Counted from the first letter of the stretch, positions 37,861 through 47,382 are shown. The stretch is DNA of 64,000 nucleotides from Arthrobacter sp. OVS8 (GCA_028370155.1 CP116670.1:2852001-2916000), one strand, 5' to 3'. Notes: generated by a model from the sequence alone, not told the origin. Made by a program: numbers and translations.

Positions 37861-38124
37861 CTAGCGGGAAGCGCTTTCCTGCTCGGTGGCGTTGCGGCTG
37901 GCCTGCTTGCCGGCCTCCTGCAGCGCCTGGGACACCTTCGCCAGGGCGGCAACGTGCTGGCCGTTCCACTCGCTGCGGAACTTATCGGCGTCCGGGCCCT
38001 TCCAGTCGGTGCCCTCGAGCACCTTGGTCAGCAGCGACTTCTGCTTGTCGATCTCGGACGAACCGGCCTGCAGCTTCGTCCCAAGAGTCTTGAGCTGAGC
38101 AATGTCTGCACCCCAAATAGCCAT
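37861..38124 (-). CDS. WXG100-family protein (ESAT-6-like)
   Basis: Intact, 87 residues, all helical. The central W-x-G is DWKGPDADKF, flanked by helices (IAQLKTLGTKLQAGSSEIDKQ and HVAALAKVSQALQEAG in parts). Family members are secreted by type VII systems as helical dimers. No ESX ATPase, membrane or partner gene is seen within the window, so this is an orphan copy. The C-terminal end QESASR lacks a clear YxxxD/E export signal. Confidence 0.9.
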   Translation of the reverse strand: MAIWGADIAQLKTLGTKLQAGSSEIDKQKSLLTKVLEGTDWKGPDADKFRSEWNGQHVAALAKVSQALQEAGKQASRNATEQESASR

Positions 38125-38297
38125 TCGAAAATCTCCTCAAGTGATAGAAGCGGACCCGGCACCGCCGGCGTCCCCTCGGATTCCGGCTGCTCCGGAAGAT
38201 CCAGTGCCCCCAAACTATCCTGCCGGCCGAAAAACTGTCGATGGGCAGCCCTCCCCATGCCCTCGATCCCGGGCGCAAGGACCCCTAGCATGGAGAT

Positions 38298-38570
38298 ATG
38301 TGCCGAAACATCCGGACCCTCCATAATTTTGAACCGCACGCCACCACCGCCGAGGTGGAAGCGGCGGCGCTGCAATACGTGCGCAAGATCAGCGGCAGCA
38401 CCAAGCCGTCCAAGGCCAACGAAGAGGCCTTCAACCGGGCTGTGCACGAGATTGCCCACGTGACGCAGCACCTGCTCGACTCCCTGGTGACCCACGCCCC
38501 GGCCAAGGACCGCGAGGAGGAAGCCGCCAAGGCCAAGGCCCGGGCAGCTGTCCGCTACGGCGCGGCCTGA
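38298..38570 (+). CDS. DUF2277 protein
   Basis: Intact, 90 residues. It begins MCRNIRTLHNFEP, the highly conserved start of DUF2277. It continues with AALQYVRKISGSTKPSKAN and a charged helical C-terminus (AKDREEEAAKAKARAA). Function is unknown; the name-giving CRNI Cys suggests metal or cofactor binding, which is inference. Confidence 0.88.
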   Translation: MCRNIRTLHNFEPHATTAEVEAAALQYVRKISGSTKPSKANEEAFNRAVHEIAHVTQHLLDSLVTHAPAKDREEEAAKAKARAAVRYGAA

Positions 38571-38592
38571 GGGGCGTCCCTCCGAAGGGCGC

Positions 38593-40934
38593 CTACTTGC
38601 CGAAGCTGCGCAGCCGCAGCGAGTTGGCCACCACCAGCACGGAGCTGGCCGCCATCGCCGCGCCCGCGATCATCGGGTTGAGCATGCCCAGGGCGGCCAC
38701 CGGGATCCCCACCGCGTTGTAGAAGAACGCCCAGAAGAGGTTCGTCTTGATGGTCGCCAGCGTCCGGCGGGACAGTTCGATCGCCTGCGCGACCTGGCCG
38801 AGATCGTTGCCCATCACCGTCAGGTCGGCCGCCTCGATCGCCACATCGGTGCCGGATCCCATCGCGATGCCGAGGTCTGCCTTCGCCAGCGCGGCGGCGT
38901 CGTTGACGCCGTCGCCGGCCATGGCCACCGTGGCGCCGGCGGCCTGCAGCTTCCGCACGGCCTCGACCTTGCCCTCCGGCGGTACCCCGGCGAACACATC
39001 CTCCGGAGCGATTCCGACGGCGGCGGCCACCTGCGCGGCCACCGCGGCGTTGTCCCCGGTCAGGAGGATGGGCCGGAGCCCGAGACCGCGGAGCCGTGAG
39101 ATCGCGGCCGCGGAGCCCGGCTTGACCGTGTCGCGCAGGCTGATGATTCCGGCCGGTTCCCCGTCCACGGCAAGCCAGACCGCGGTGGCCCCGGAGCCTT
39201 CGGCCCTGCTGAACGCCTCCAGCTGCGCGGTGTCCGGGACTATGCCGTTCGCCTGCAGCCAGCCCGTGCGGCCGGCTGTTATGAGCCGGCCTTCGACGGT
39301 TCCCTGGACTCCGCCGCCGGGCGCGGAGCGGAAGTTGACGACGGCGGGCAGGACCCCGGCCCCGGCGCCGGTCGCCGTCGTGGCACCGGAGTGGTCCGGT
39401 CCGCGTTCGGCTGACCGTGCGGCGGCGGCCACGGCGCGGGCGATCGGGTGCTCGGAGGCATCCTCCACGGCTCCGGCCAGCCGCAGGACGTCCGCCGGGG
39501 TGACGGTCCCGAACGCCGTGGTGCCGTCGACGGCGAGGTGGCCCGTGGTCACAGTGCCGGTCTTGTCCAGCAGGATGGTGTCGACAGTCCGGGTATCCTC
39601 GAGCACCTGCGGGCCCTTGATCAGGATGCCCAGCTGCGCGCCCCGGCCGGTTCCGGTGAGCAGTCCCACCGGGGTGGCCAGGCCCAAGGCGCAGGGGCAG
39701 GCGATGACCAGTACGGCGACAGCGGCCGTGAACGCGGCACGAAGGTCGGCGTCGCTGACCGCCGGTCCGGCCGCCAGCAGCCAGCCGCCGAAGGTCACTG
39801 CGGCGATGGCCAGGACCGCGGGCACGAACACGGAGCTGATCCGGTCCGCGAGGCGGGCGATCGGCGCCTTGCCGGACTGGGCCTGCGATACCAGCCGCCC
39901 ATCTGGGCCAGTGTCGTTTCGGCGCCGACACGCGTGGCCCGGACCAGCAGGCGGCCGGAGGTGTTGATGGTGGCGCCCGTGACCGGGCTGTCCGGGCCCA
40001 CTTCCACGGGCACGGATTCGCCCGTGACCAGCGAGGCGTCGACGGCGGAGGAACCTTCGACGACGATGCCGTCCGTCGCGATTTTCTCGCCGGGGCGGAC
40101 CACAATAACGTCGCCCACGGCCAGCCGGTCGGCCGGCAGCTGCTGCTCCCGGCCGTCCCGAAGGACCGTGGCGTCCTTGGCGCCGAGGTTCAGCAGGGCC
40201 TTGAGGGCGTCTCCGGCCTTCTGCTTGGCATTGGCCTCCAGGTATCGGCCCAGCAGCAGGAAGGTGGTGACCACCGCGGCGACCTCGAAGTACAGTCCGC
40301 CGGAGGCCATGTCCTCCATGCCCTCCATCCCCGGCGGGTGGTCCGTCATCCGCGGGTCCGCGAAGAGCTGCCAGGCCGAAAAGACATAGGCCGCCGTCAC
40401 GCCGATGGAGACGAGCGTGTCCATGGTGGACGATAAATGGCGGGCGTTGATGGCGGCGGCACGGTGGAAGGGCCACGCCGCCCAGGTGACCACGGGCAGG
40501 GCCAGGATTCCCGCCACCCAGCCCCAGTTCGGAAACTGGAACGCGGGAAACATCGAAATCAGGAACACCGGGACGGTGAGGATGGCCGCGACGATCAGGC
40601 GCGGGCGGAGCTTGGCTGCTGCGTGGGTCGCAGTGCGGTCACCCGTCGCGACGCCACCGGCCACATGCTCCGCGGGTGCCAGTGTGATCTTGGGGGTGCG
40701 GACTGTGGCCTTGTAGCCTGCTGCCTCCACCGTGGCGGTGATCTGGCTGTCCGTGATTCCGGTGGGGACTGTGACCTGGGCCGACTCCAGGGGCAGGTTG
40801 ACGGAGGCGGTGACGCCGTCGAGCTTTCCGAGCTTGCGTTCGACGCGGCTGACGCAGGAGGCGCAGGTCATGCCGTCGATGTCGAGCTCGATCACCCGGG
40901 TTCCGGGCTGGTCCAAAAGCTGCTCTCTACTCAC
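38593..40934 (-). CDS. copA: Copper-translocating P-type ATPase (one frameshift)
   Basis: About 780 residues, Cu+ export across the cytoplasmic membrane. The N-terminal heavy-metal domain has GMTCASC. The membrane CPC motif is [12 protein letters not shown], the phosphorylation site DKTGTVTTG, and the hinge [10 protein letters not shown] with SEHPIARA. One base is missing at 39897-39900 ([10 protein letters not shown] after repair). Start GTG 40934. It is the last gene of csoR-copZ-copA on the minus strand, controlled by the two CsoR operators upstream of csoR. Confidence 0.95.
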
Positions 40935-41002
40935 CGTGTTTTCCCTGTCTGTTCTGGTCCTCCGCGCTGTGTGCTGCGGCTGTGTGTGCCTGCGGCGGGT
41001 GA

Positions 41003-41233
41003 TCAGGCCTCGTTGGCCACCACCAGGTAGCCTGCTTCGGCAACGGCTTCGCCGATCTCGGACGTGGACAGGGCGCCGGCCGACGTGATGGTGACGGTGG
41101 AAACGCCGCCGGAGTTGAGGTCGACATCGACCTTCTCTACCCCGGCGAGGGCTTCAAGTTCCTCGCTGACGGAGGACACACAGTGCCCGCAGGTCATGCC
41201 GGAAACGTTGACGGTGGTGGAAACGGTGCTCAT
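41003..41233 (-). CDS. copZ: Copper chaperone, HMA domain (CopZ-like)
   Basis: Intact, 76 residues. A single heavy-metal-associated domain with GMTCGHC near the N-terminus and a ferredoxin-like fold (VDVDLNSGGVSTVTITSAG). It delivers Cu+ to CopA, its neighbour 69 bases downstream. ATG 41233 has AGGAG; an in-frame reading further upstream is not protein-like. Confidence 0.92.
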   Translation of the reverse strand: MSTVSTTVNVSGMTCGHCVSSVSEELEALAGVEKVDVDLNSGGVSTVTITSAGALSTSEIGEAVAEAGYLVVANEA

Positions 41234-41297
41234 GGCTTGCTCCTGGTTCGTGGGCGGCTGGTTCATCAGCCCGATGGTGTGGTGAGTGGTGTTGCCG

Positions 41298-41651
41298 CTA
41301 CCGCAGCAGGCGCCCGATGGCATCGGTGGCCTCCTTGACCTTGAAATCGATGGCCTCAGCCCGCAGTGCCGCGTCCGGTTCGGCGGCGGCCCCGACAACG
41401 CAGTGGCCGATGTGCTCCTCCACCAGTCCGAGGCTGACGGCGTGCAGGGCCTTGGTGACGGCGGCAACCTGGGTGAGGATGTCGATGCAGTACTTGTCCT
41501 CATCGACCATCCGGGCGATGCCGCGTACTTGGCCCTCGATCCGTTTCAGCCGCAGGAGGTATGCCTCCTTGTTGGGGGAGTAGCCGTGCTGCTGATGCGG
41601 TGCGGCATCGGCGGCATCCATGACGGGGACTGGGGCTTCCGACTCGTTCAT
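41298..41651 (-). CDS. csoR: Copper-sensing repressor CsoR
   Basis: Intact, 117 residues. All-helical CsoR fold with the copper-binding Cys-His-Cys set: YCIDIL (Cys), and EEHIGHC (His and Cys). The conserved RLKRIEGQVRGIARM helix is present. Copper binding releases it from palindromic operators, two of which lie directly upstream. First gene of the copper operon. Confidence 0.94.
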   Translation of the reverse strand: MNESEAPVPVMDAADAAPHQQHGYSPNKEAYLLRLKRIEGQVRGIARMVDEDKYCIDILTQVAAVTKALHAVSLGLVEEHIGHCVVGAAAEPDAALRAEAIDFKVKEATDAIGRLLR

Positions 41652-41662
41652 AAGGACAACAT

Positions 41663-41702
41663 ATACCCCAAGGGGTATGCCGCAAGTACCCCATGGGGGT
41701 AT
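41663..41702. promoter_or_regulatory. Tandem CsoR operators
   Basis: ATACCCC-AA-GGGGTAT (41663-41678) and TACCCC-AT-GGGGGTA (41687-41701) match the CsoR consensus TACCCxxx-GGGTA. They lie 11 bases upstream of csoR. Two sites 24 bases apart suggest cooperative or dual repression of the csoR-copZ-copA operon. Confidence 0.85.
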
Positions 41703-41739
41703 TTGGCGCCAGGCGGACGGGGACGCCGGGACACAAAAA

Positions 41740-41778
41740 GCTCCGGAGTGCGTTATTGGGGGATACGCACTCCGGAGC
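41740..41778 (-). terminator. 14-bp hairpin with T-tract, minus strand
   Basis: GCTCCGGAGTGCGT (41740-41753) pairs perfectly with ACGCACTCCGGAGC (41765-41778). On the minus strand the stem is followed by TTTTT (AAAAA at 41735-41739). A Rho-independent terminator of the DinB-like/USP transcript, it also separates the csoR promoter from upstream reading. Confidence 0.85.
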
Positions 41779-41837
41779 AGTCTTTGGGCAGGCGCCCCAT
41801 CGTTCGCGCCTACGGATTCAAGCTTACTTGGCAGTAG

Positions 41838-42449
41838 TCAGGGAAAGGAAGCACCCCGAATAAGTACTTTCGCTTTATTTTCGGCGGCCTCCGGCGCCTC
41901 CGGCCCGATGTTCCAGGACAGCTGGGTCGCATGGAAGTCGAAGTGCGCCACCGGGTACGCGTAGACGTCCGCGAGGGTCATGCTCTCCTTGAAGAACGGG
42001 TCCCAGCGGGTCGGGAAGTGCATCCGGCATGCCAGCCCGGCCTCCGTTTCCCGCCGGAGGCGCCGTTCCATCGCCGAGGTCACCCGGCGCAACTTGGCGG
42101 CCATCCGCCGGTGGTTGAAGATTCGTGCGCCTCCCTGGATCCCCAGTAGTTGATGATGTCGAACGGTACGGTCCCGGCGTTCAGCAGCCAGGCGAAACCC
42201 CGGTTGACGGAATCAGGGAGCCGTCCGAAGACCCGCACGAGCGGAAGCAGGGCCAACACCACGATGTAGCCGAACACCATGTGGTAGAGCAGCTCCTCGT
42301 TGGTCCATCGGGTGCCCGCGCTGCGGCGGTGGAGCGCTTGGGGCGGAATGAGCGCCAGGGTGGTCTCCAGCTCCGTGCAGTTGCGCCGATAGGCGGCAGT
42401 AACGGCCTCGCGGTCCAGGGGCCGGTCACGCTGGGTCAGCCATCGTCAT
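41838..42449 (-). CDS. DinB-like hypothetical protein (two frameshifts)
   Basis: About 204 residues. Pieces in three frames join as LTQRDRPLDREAVTAAYRRN, TRWTNEELLYHMVFGYIVV, INYWGSRGGARIFNHRRMA and RWDPFFKESMTLADVYAYPV. The WTNEELLYHM helix and the later His residues resemble four-helix DinB-type proteins, which bind a metal. One base is missing at 42132-42134, and the start is disturbed near 42440, so the first codon (ATG 42449 or 42443) is uncertain. It is downstream of the stress protein and ends at a strong terminator. Confidence 0.65.
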
Positions 42450-42450
42450 G

Positions 42451-42961
42451 TCAGGCGCCGTGCTTGGTCCGGTGGTGGATCGCGGACCGGACCGGAACGA
42501 TGAGGATGGGATGGTCCTGGTGGTGGCTGAGCCATGCGGCCACCGAACCGTTGAGGGCAGCGGAAATCCGGTGACCCAGGCCGGGTTCGGGTGTGCCCAC
42601 GATGATCATGGCGGCGCCGACTTCGGCTGCCAGCCTGCCCAGGGCCCGCGCCGGATCTCCGGCCAGCGTCCGCAGGGTCCACTGGATCCCCTGTGCATCG
42701 CAGGCCAGGCCGATGCTCTTCCGCAACTCCTGTGTGACGGCGCGGATTTCGGCGTTGTCCGTCTCCGGGTGCAGTGAGAGCCGGTGCGCCGACCGCGCGG
42801 GGTCCCACTCCACGAGATAACTTGCCTCATCCACGTGGGCGCAGATCAGGGGGCGGAGAGTTTCGAGGCCAGCGAAGCGGCAGTCTGCAGCACTTCGGGG
42901 CTCTGCCCGGGAGCACGCCGACCACAAGGGGCGGCGGACCACTCGGGCGTTCGGCGGACAT
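42451..42961 (-). CDS. Universal stress protein family (two frameshifts)
   Basis: About 170 residues, one UspA fold. Text after repair: SGPPPLVVGVLPGQSPEVLQT, LASKLSAPLICAHVDEASYL, and the ATP-binding-type C-terminus IIVGTPEPGLGHRISAALNGSVAAWL (G-2x-G-9x-GS pattern, quoted in part). One C near 42906 and one G in the run 42849-42853 are missing. It probably is cotranscribed with the DinB-like gene. Function in stress survival is inferred from the family. Confidence 0.83.
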
Positions 42962-42963
42962 AC

Positions 42964-43533
42964 TCAATTGTGGCGCCGGGCCTGCGCCAGGAACAGGGAC
43001 TTACTTCCCGGTCTGCGCGCGAACAGAAGGCGCCCGGCGACCTGCCCTGCCCCCACCAGGTCCAGGCCCAGCGCGGCACCGGCGTAGCCGGCACCCTTTT
43101 CCATAAGCAGCGGAATGATGTTCAGCGTCACCGTGTAAAGACCCAGGCACAACAGCACCATGAGGGCCTGGAGCCCCAGGAACTCGGGGCTCCGGGCTAC
43201 GGCGCGAACCGGGAGGCGATCGCGTCCCGGCCGGGCGGGTGATGCCGCGGCCGGCCAGGAGCGGTTGAGAAAAAGTGCGTGCAGCGGGACCGTGATCAGC
43301 CCCAGCAGCGCCGCGAGGACCAGGAACGTGCTGCGCCAGCCGACGGCGGCGGTGAGTCCCGCGGTGAGCGGGGCGAAAATCGTCGAGGCAAAGCCGGCCA
43401 CGAGCGTCAGCGTGGTCAGCGGGCGGACCCTGTTGCGGCCATACCAGCGGCTGATCACGGTGAAAGCAGGCTGGTAGAGGACGGCGGCCTGGGCCGTTCC
43501 GGCCAGGAGCCACGCAGCGGCGAACAGCCAAGC
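42964..43533 (-). pseudogene. MFS transporter remnant lacking its N-terminal third
   Basis: The readable protein begins only at AAWLLAGTAQAAVLYQPAF and runs to residues SKSLFLAQARRHN, about 190 residues, where an MFS protein should have about 400. It holds helices 4-9 by position (FTVISRWYGRNRVRPLTTLT, LTAAVGWRSTFLVLAALLG). In the same frame it is directly preceded by the stop codon of the flavin oxidoreductase. No start codon fits except GTG 43458. Truncation, unlike the other breaks here, cannot be cured by one base. The C-terminus also ends early. Confidence 0.7.
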
Positions 43534-44911
43534 TCAGTCCGCCGAACGGCCGTGGGCCAGACCGGTGGGGAACCCGACCAGCACGGGCTCGGGGTGCCGC
43601 AGCAGCCTCCCGCCGTCTCCAGGACAGGATCGGCGGAAACTGCCGGGATGTCGCAACTGGTGCCGGCATCGGAGGAGCAGACGCCGGTTTCCGGAAGTTC
43701 GAGCAGGACGGTGTCCGCGGCCACGCGGTCTCCGGCCAGGGCGGCCGCGACGGACCGCACCTGCTCGTAGCCGGTGGCCAGCAGGAAGGTTGGCGCCCGG
43801 CCGTAGGATTTCATCCCCACGATGTAGAAGTCCTTGTCCGGGTGGGCCAGCAGCCGGGCGCCGTGCGGCGCGACCGTGCCGCAGGAGTGGAACTCCGGGT
43901 CGATCAGCGGACCCAGTTCACGCGGAGCCTCGACGGCCGGGTCCAGCTCCAGCCGGAGTTCACGCAGGATGTCCAGGTCCGGGCGGAATCCGGTGCACGG
44001 CACAACGACGTCGGCTTCGAGGGTGCGGCCGTCGGCGGAGCTGACAGTGACGCCCGCGGCCGACGCTGTGAGGGCGGTGATCCCGAAACCGGTGTGCAGC
44101 TCCACGGTGCCGGCCTCGACCAGGCGGCGGAGCCGGCTGCCCAGCTGCCCGCGCGCGGGAGGCCGTCGGCGTCGCCGCCGCCGTAGACTTTCTCGGCGGA
44201 GGCGCCTCGCACTGCCCAAAGGATTTTCGTGTCCGGCTCCTGCTTCGCCAGGTCCGCAAGGTTGATCAGCGTGTTGGCGGCGGAGTGTCCTGCGCCCACC
44301 ACGAGGACCCGTTGTCCTGCGAACCGGGCACGCTCGCGGCCTAGGACGTCCGGGAGTGCGGCGGAAATCCGCTCCGCGGCGGCCGCCTCGCCCGCCGCCG
44401 GCAGCCCGGAGGTGCCGAGCGGATTGCGGGTGTCCCACGTGCCGGAGGCATCAATGACGCCCGCGGCACGGTACTCGCGGACTTCTCCGCCCGCGTGTTC
44501 GACCCGGAGCAGGAACGGCGTTGTGTCGCGGCCGCGGCTGTGGGTCTTGTCCATCCCGAGCCGCGTCACGGCCACGACGCGCGCGCCGGAGTGCAGCCGG
44601 CTGGCGATGGCCGGCAGTTCGGCGAGGGGTGCCAGGTACGAATCAACGAGTTCGCCGCCGAAGGGTAACGCCGTGGGGCGCGGCGCCTCCCAGCCGGATG
44701 CAGTGAGCAGCCGCGTGGCAGCAGCGTCGAGGTTGAACCGCCAGGGTGAGAAGAGCCGGATGTGGCGCCATTGTTCGATCGCGGCGCCCGCCGTCGGGCC
44801 GGCCTCAAAGATCAGCGGATCGATGCCGCGCTCCAGGAGGTGGGCCGCCGCGGCCAGGCCGATCGGGCCGGCTCCGATGACGGCAACAGGAAGATTCGTG
44901 CTCACAGCCAT
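43534..44911 (-). CDS. FAD-dependent oxidoreductase of the arsenic locus type (two frameshifts)
   Basis: About 459 residues. FAD-binding GAGPIGLAAAAHLLERG and a second nucleotide site VLVVGAGHSAANTL, as in flavin-containing monooxygenase-like proteins (ArsO-like). The C-terminus is Cys-rich (GVCSSDAGTSC, then GGCCG). The gene diverges from arsR, sharing operator candidates. Bases are missing at about 44157 and 43590; the repaired end reads VGFPTGLAHGRSAD with TGA 43536-43534. ATG 44911 has GAGAGGGA upstream. Action on an arsenic species is inference from position. Confidence 0.8.
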
Positions 44912-44926
44912 TGTGTCCCTCTCCAA

Positions 44927-44982
44927 ATATTGATGATTATCGATATGAGGAGTATCTCCCCTATATCGACGCCTGTCAATAT
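44927..44982. promoter_or_regulatory. Pair of 8-4-8 inverted repeats between arsR and the oxidoreductase
   Basis: ATATTGAT-GATT-ATCGATAT (44927-44946) and ATATCGAC-GCCT-GTCAATAT (44963-44982), each with one mismatch, have the same architecture and half-site ATAT(T/C)GA(T/C). Their centres are 36 bases apart. One is close to each divergent start. ArsR proteins bind such palindromes and leave when As(III)/Sb(III) binds. Confidence 0.7.
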
Positions 44983-44999
44983 AAGTGCATAATGGATGT

Positions 45000-45350
45000 A
45001 TGACAGCACTCCAGATTGTTGAGCCGGCGTCGGCGGCCGCATGCTGCACCTCGTCCGGGTTGCCCGTCCTGGGCGCCGAGGAGGCGCAGGGCAAGGCCCA
45101 GCTCTTCAAGGCCCTCGCCGATCCGAACCGCTTGCGGCTGCTGTCCATCGTCAAAGCGTCCGACGGCGGAGAGGCCTGCGTCTGCGACCTCACCGAACCG
45201 CTGGACCTCGGTCAGCCGACGGTGTCCCACCATCTCAAGATCCTCGTCGACGCCGGCCTGCTGCACCGCGAAAAGCGGGGCACCTGGGCCTACTACTCCC
45301 TGGTGCCCGGCGCGCTCGAGCGTACCGCGGGCGTGCTCTCTGAGCTGTAG
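45000..45350 (+). CDS. arsR: ArsR-family metalloregulator
   Basis: Intact, 116 residues. Winged helix with LFKALADPNRLRLLSIV, the arsenic-binding CVCDL (EACVCDLTEPL), and recognition helix QPTVSHHLKILVDAGLL. The two Cys of CVCDL are typical for As(III)/Sb(III)-responsive ArsR. An extra CC (AACCTSSG) is in the N-terminus. ATG 45000 was chosen; GTG 44985 is in frame. It has almost no leader and may start at the mRNA 5' end. Confidence 0.9.
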   Translation: MTALQIVEPASAAACCTSSGLPVLGAEEAQGKAQLFKALADPNRLRLLSIVKASDGGEACVCDLTEPLDLGQPTVSHHLKILVDAGLLHREKRGTWAYYSLVPGALERTAGVLSEL

Positions 45351-45356
45351 GCCGCC

Positions 45357-45372
45357 AGAGCCAGTCGGCTCT
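45357..45372 (+). terminator. Weak hairpin after arsR
   Basis: AGAGCC (45357-45362) pairs with GGCTCT (45367-45372) across 4 bases, 7 bases after the arsR stop. The stem is short and only a T and GA follow, so it is a weak candidate. Confidence 0.35.
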
Positions 45373-45418
45373 TGAACACCTGCGGTACGGGGCCTAACGT
45401 TGAAGAACTGAGGAAAGG

Positions 45419-45628
45419 GTGACCGCCGTGGAAATCTTCATGTGGTGGCTGGATCTGGATCTGGCGAGCAAGGAGTGGCTGCGGGAAAACCTGCGCGCAG
45501 AAGAGTTGCCGTTGCCCGTGCTGCAGGGGATTGCCGAGGCCGGCGGACCCCACCCGGATAACGTTTCCGGCGTCCTGACCGACGCCGACTGGGACTTCAT
45601 CGAGACGCAGTCGGAATTCGTCGACTGA
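45419..45628 (+). CDS. Small hypothetical acidic protein
   Basis: Intact, 69 residues from GTG 45419. GTG 45428 is also possible and has better spacing to GAGGAAAG. Sequence features: IFMWWLDLDLASKEWLREN at the N-terminus, then a Pro/Leu-rich centre and the acidic end DADWDFIETQSEFVD. No membrane helix and no recognised family. Confidence 0.6.
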   Translation: MTAVEIFMWWLDLDLASKEWLRENLRAEELPLPVLQGIAEAGGPHPDNVSGVLTDADWDFIETQSEFVD

Positions 45629-45696
45629 TAAAAACGGACCCAACCCGGCGCGGGAAAACCATTGCGGCCGTCTTCCCGGGGTGGTTGCATGGGGGC

Positions 45697-46849
45697 ATGG
45701 CTACCGCAGAAAGTTATGTCCTGGCGATCGGCACCAAAAAGGCCTCTGGCTGGCGACGAGCCCGGACCGCAAAGACTGGTCCCTTTCCGGCCCGCATTTC
45801 CTGATGAGCGAAGTCCCCAGCATCGGCATCGACACCCGTGACGGCCGGACCCGGATCCTGGTCGGAGTCCGTTCCGAGCACTGGGGTCCCACCGTTTTCC
45901 ACTCCGATGACCTGGGCGAAACGTGGAACGAGCCCGAACAGGGAGCCATCCGCTTCCCTGAGGGAACCGACGCTGCGCTGGAGCGCGTCTGGCAGATCCA
46001 TCCCGACGCCGAGTCCCGTCCCGGCGTCGTCTGGGCCGGCTGCGAGCCGATCTCGGTCTGGAAGTCCACCGACGGCGGTGAACACTTCGAGCTCAACCGC
46101 GGGCTCTGGGACCACCCCCACCGCGGCGAATGGGGCGCCGGTTACGGCGGCGCCGCGGCGCACTCGATTGTGGTCGATAACACCGGAGAGAAGGTCCACG
46201 TCGCGATGAGTACCGGTGGTGTCTACCGTTCGCTGGACGGCGGCAGCTCCTGGGAGCCGCGCAACAAGGGAATCTCGGCCTACTTCATGCCCGATCCCAA
46301 CCCGGAATTTGGCCAGTGCGTGCACAAGATCGCGGCCGATTCCGCCGTCGACGGCCGGCTCTACGCGCAGAACCACCACGGCGTCTACCGCAGTGACGAC
46401 GACGCCGAGAACTGGGAATCCATCGCAGACGGCCTGCCGGCGGACTTCGGTTTCGTGATGCTCACCCACCCCGGGCGGGCCGGCACCGCCTGGGTGATCC
46501 CGCTCAAGGCGGACGGCGAACGGATCCCCCGGAGGGCAGACTCGCGGTCCACCGGACCGACGACGCCGGCGCGACCTGGAAGCGCCTGGACGCCGGGCTG
46601 CCCGAAAAGGAATTCAATTCCGTGCTTCGGGACGCCGCCTGTGTTGACACGGCAGCGCCGGCCGGTGTGTACTTCGGCACCCGCGGCGGCAGCGTCTACG
46701 CCAGCGCCGACGAGGGCGAACACTTCGCCGAGGTGGCCTCGCACCTGCCGGACGTGCTGTGCGTTCGCGCCGCGGCCGTGTCCGGTGCCGCTTTGTCGGA
46801 CGTCGCCCTGTCCGGGGCCGCCGTGTCCGCGTCCGCGGCGGGCTCCTGA
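45697..46849 (+). CDS. BNR/sialidase-like beta-propeller protein (two frameshifts)
   Basis: About 385 residues, no signal peptide. At least six BNR/Asp-box repeats of form S-x-D-x-G-x-x-W are visible: SDDLGETW, STDGGEHF, SLDGGSSW, SDDDAENW, TDDAGATW, SADEGEHF. They form a propeller like VPS10/exo-sialidase domains. True sialidase catalytic residues are not evident. One G is missing at about 45741 and one C at 46526-46530. The next gene, 5 bases after its stop, encodes a ubiquitin-like protein. Function is unknown. Confidence 0.82.
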
Positions 46850-46854
46850 GTTCC

Positions 46855-47140
46855 GTGCCCGGAATCCGTGTGGTGCTGCCCAGTGTGCTCCAGCCGCTGG
46901 CCGGCGGGCAGTCCTTCCTGACTGCGCCCGCCGACACGGCGGTGACGGTGGAGGGTGCTGGACGAGGTGACCGGGGAGTACCCGGCGCTGTCGAGGCGGC
47001 TGCGGGATGAGACCGGGGCGATCCGACGCTACGTGAATATATACGTCAACGGGAATGAGATCCGCCGCCTGCAGGGCCTGGCCACCGAGGTTTTGCCCGG
47101 CGGGGAGGTCCTGATCATCCAGTCCGTCGCGGGAGGCTAG
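46855..47140 (+). CDS. MoaD/ThiS-family ubiquitin-like protein (one frameshift)
   Basis: About 95 residues, ubiquitin-like beta-grasp fold. Start GTG 46855 (VPGIRVVLPSVLQPLAGG). After a break at about 46950 (net +1) it continues as VLDEVTGEYPALSRRLRDE, RRYVNIYVNGNEIRRL, and EVLIIQSVAGG. The terminal Gly-Gly is the sulfur-carrier or ligation end of MoaD/ThiS/CysO-type proteins. There is no MoaE, ThiG or activating enzyme nearby. Its partner by position is the BNR-propeller protein. Confidence 0.8.
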
Positions 47141-47145
47141 ACGCC

Positions 47146-47382
47146 TCAGGCGACCCGCCAGAGGCTGCACTCGTCCGTGTTGATGGCTTTCCGCGTGCCG
47201 GACTGCCGGTCCATGATCCAGACGACGCCGATTCCTGGCGCGGTTTCCTGGACGCTGCCGCGGCGAATCACGACGTCGTCGTAGTTTGGGCCGACCTTCA
47301 GCCGCGCCTCGATCTCGTCGCCGCGGTGCAGCTGATCAAGGGCACGGATACGGGTTACATGGGCGTTGGCTTCCTTCAACAT
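47146..47382 (-). CDS. Small hypothetical protein
   Basis: Intact, 78 residues, start ATG 47382 with AGGAGG upstream. Text: LKEANAHVTRIRALDQLHRG, then beta-strand-like stretches VVIRRGSVQETAPGIGVVWIM and the end KAINTDECSLWRVA. A small beta-rich fold is likely. No family recognised. Between it and the GH13 gene (47383-47554) I see nothing recognisable. Confidence 0.65.
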   Translation of the reverse strand: MLKEANAHVTRIRALDQLHRGDEIEARLKVGPNYDDVVIRRGSVQETAPGIGVVWIMDRQSGTRKAINTDECSLWRVA

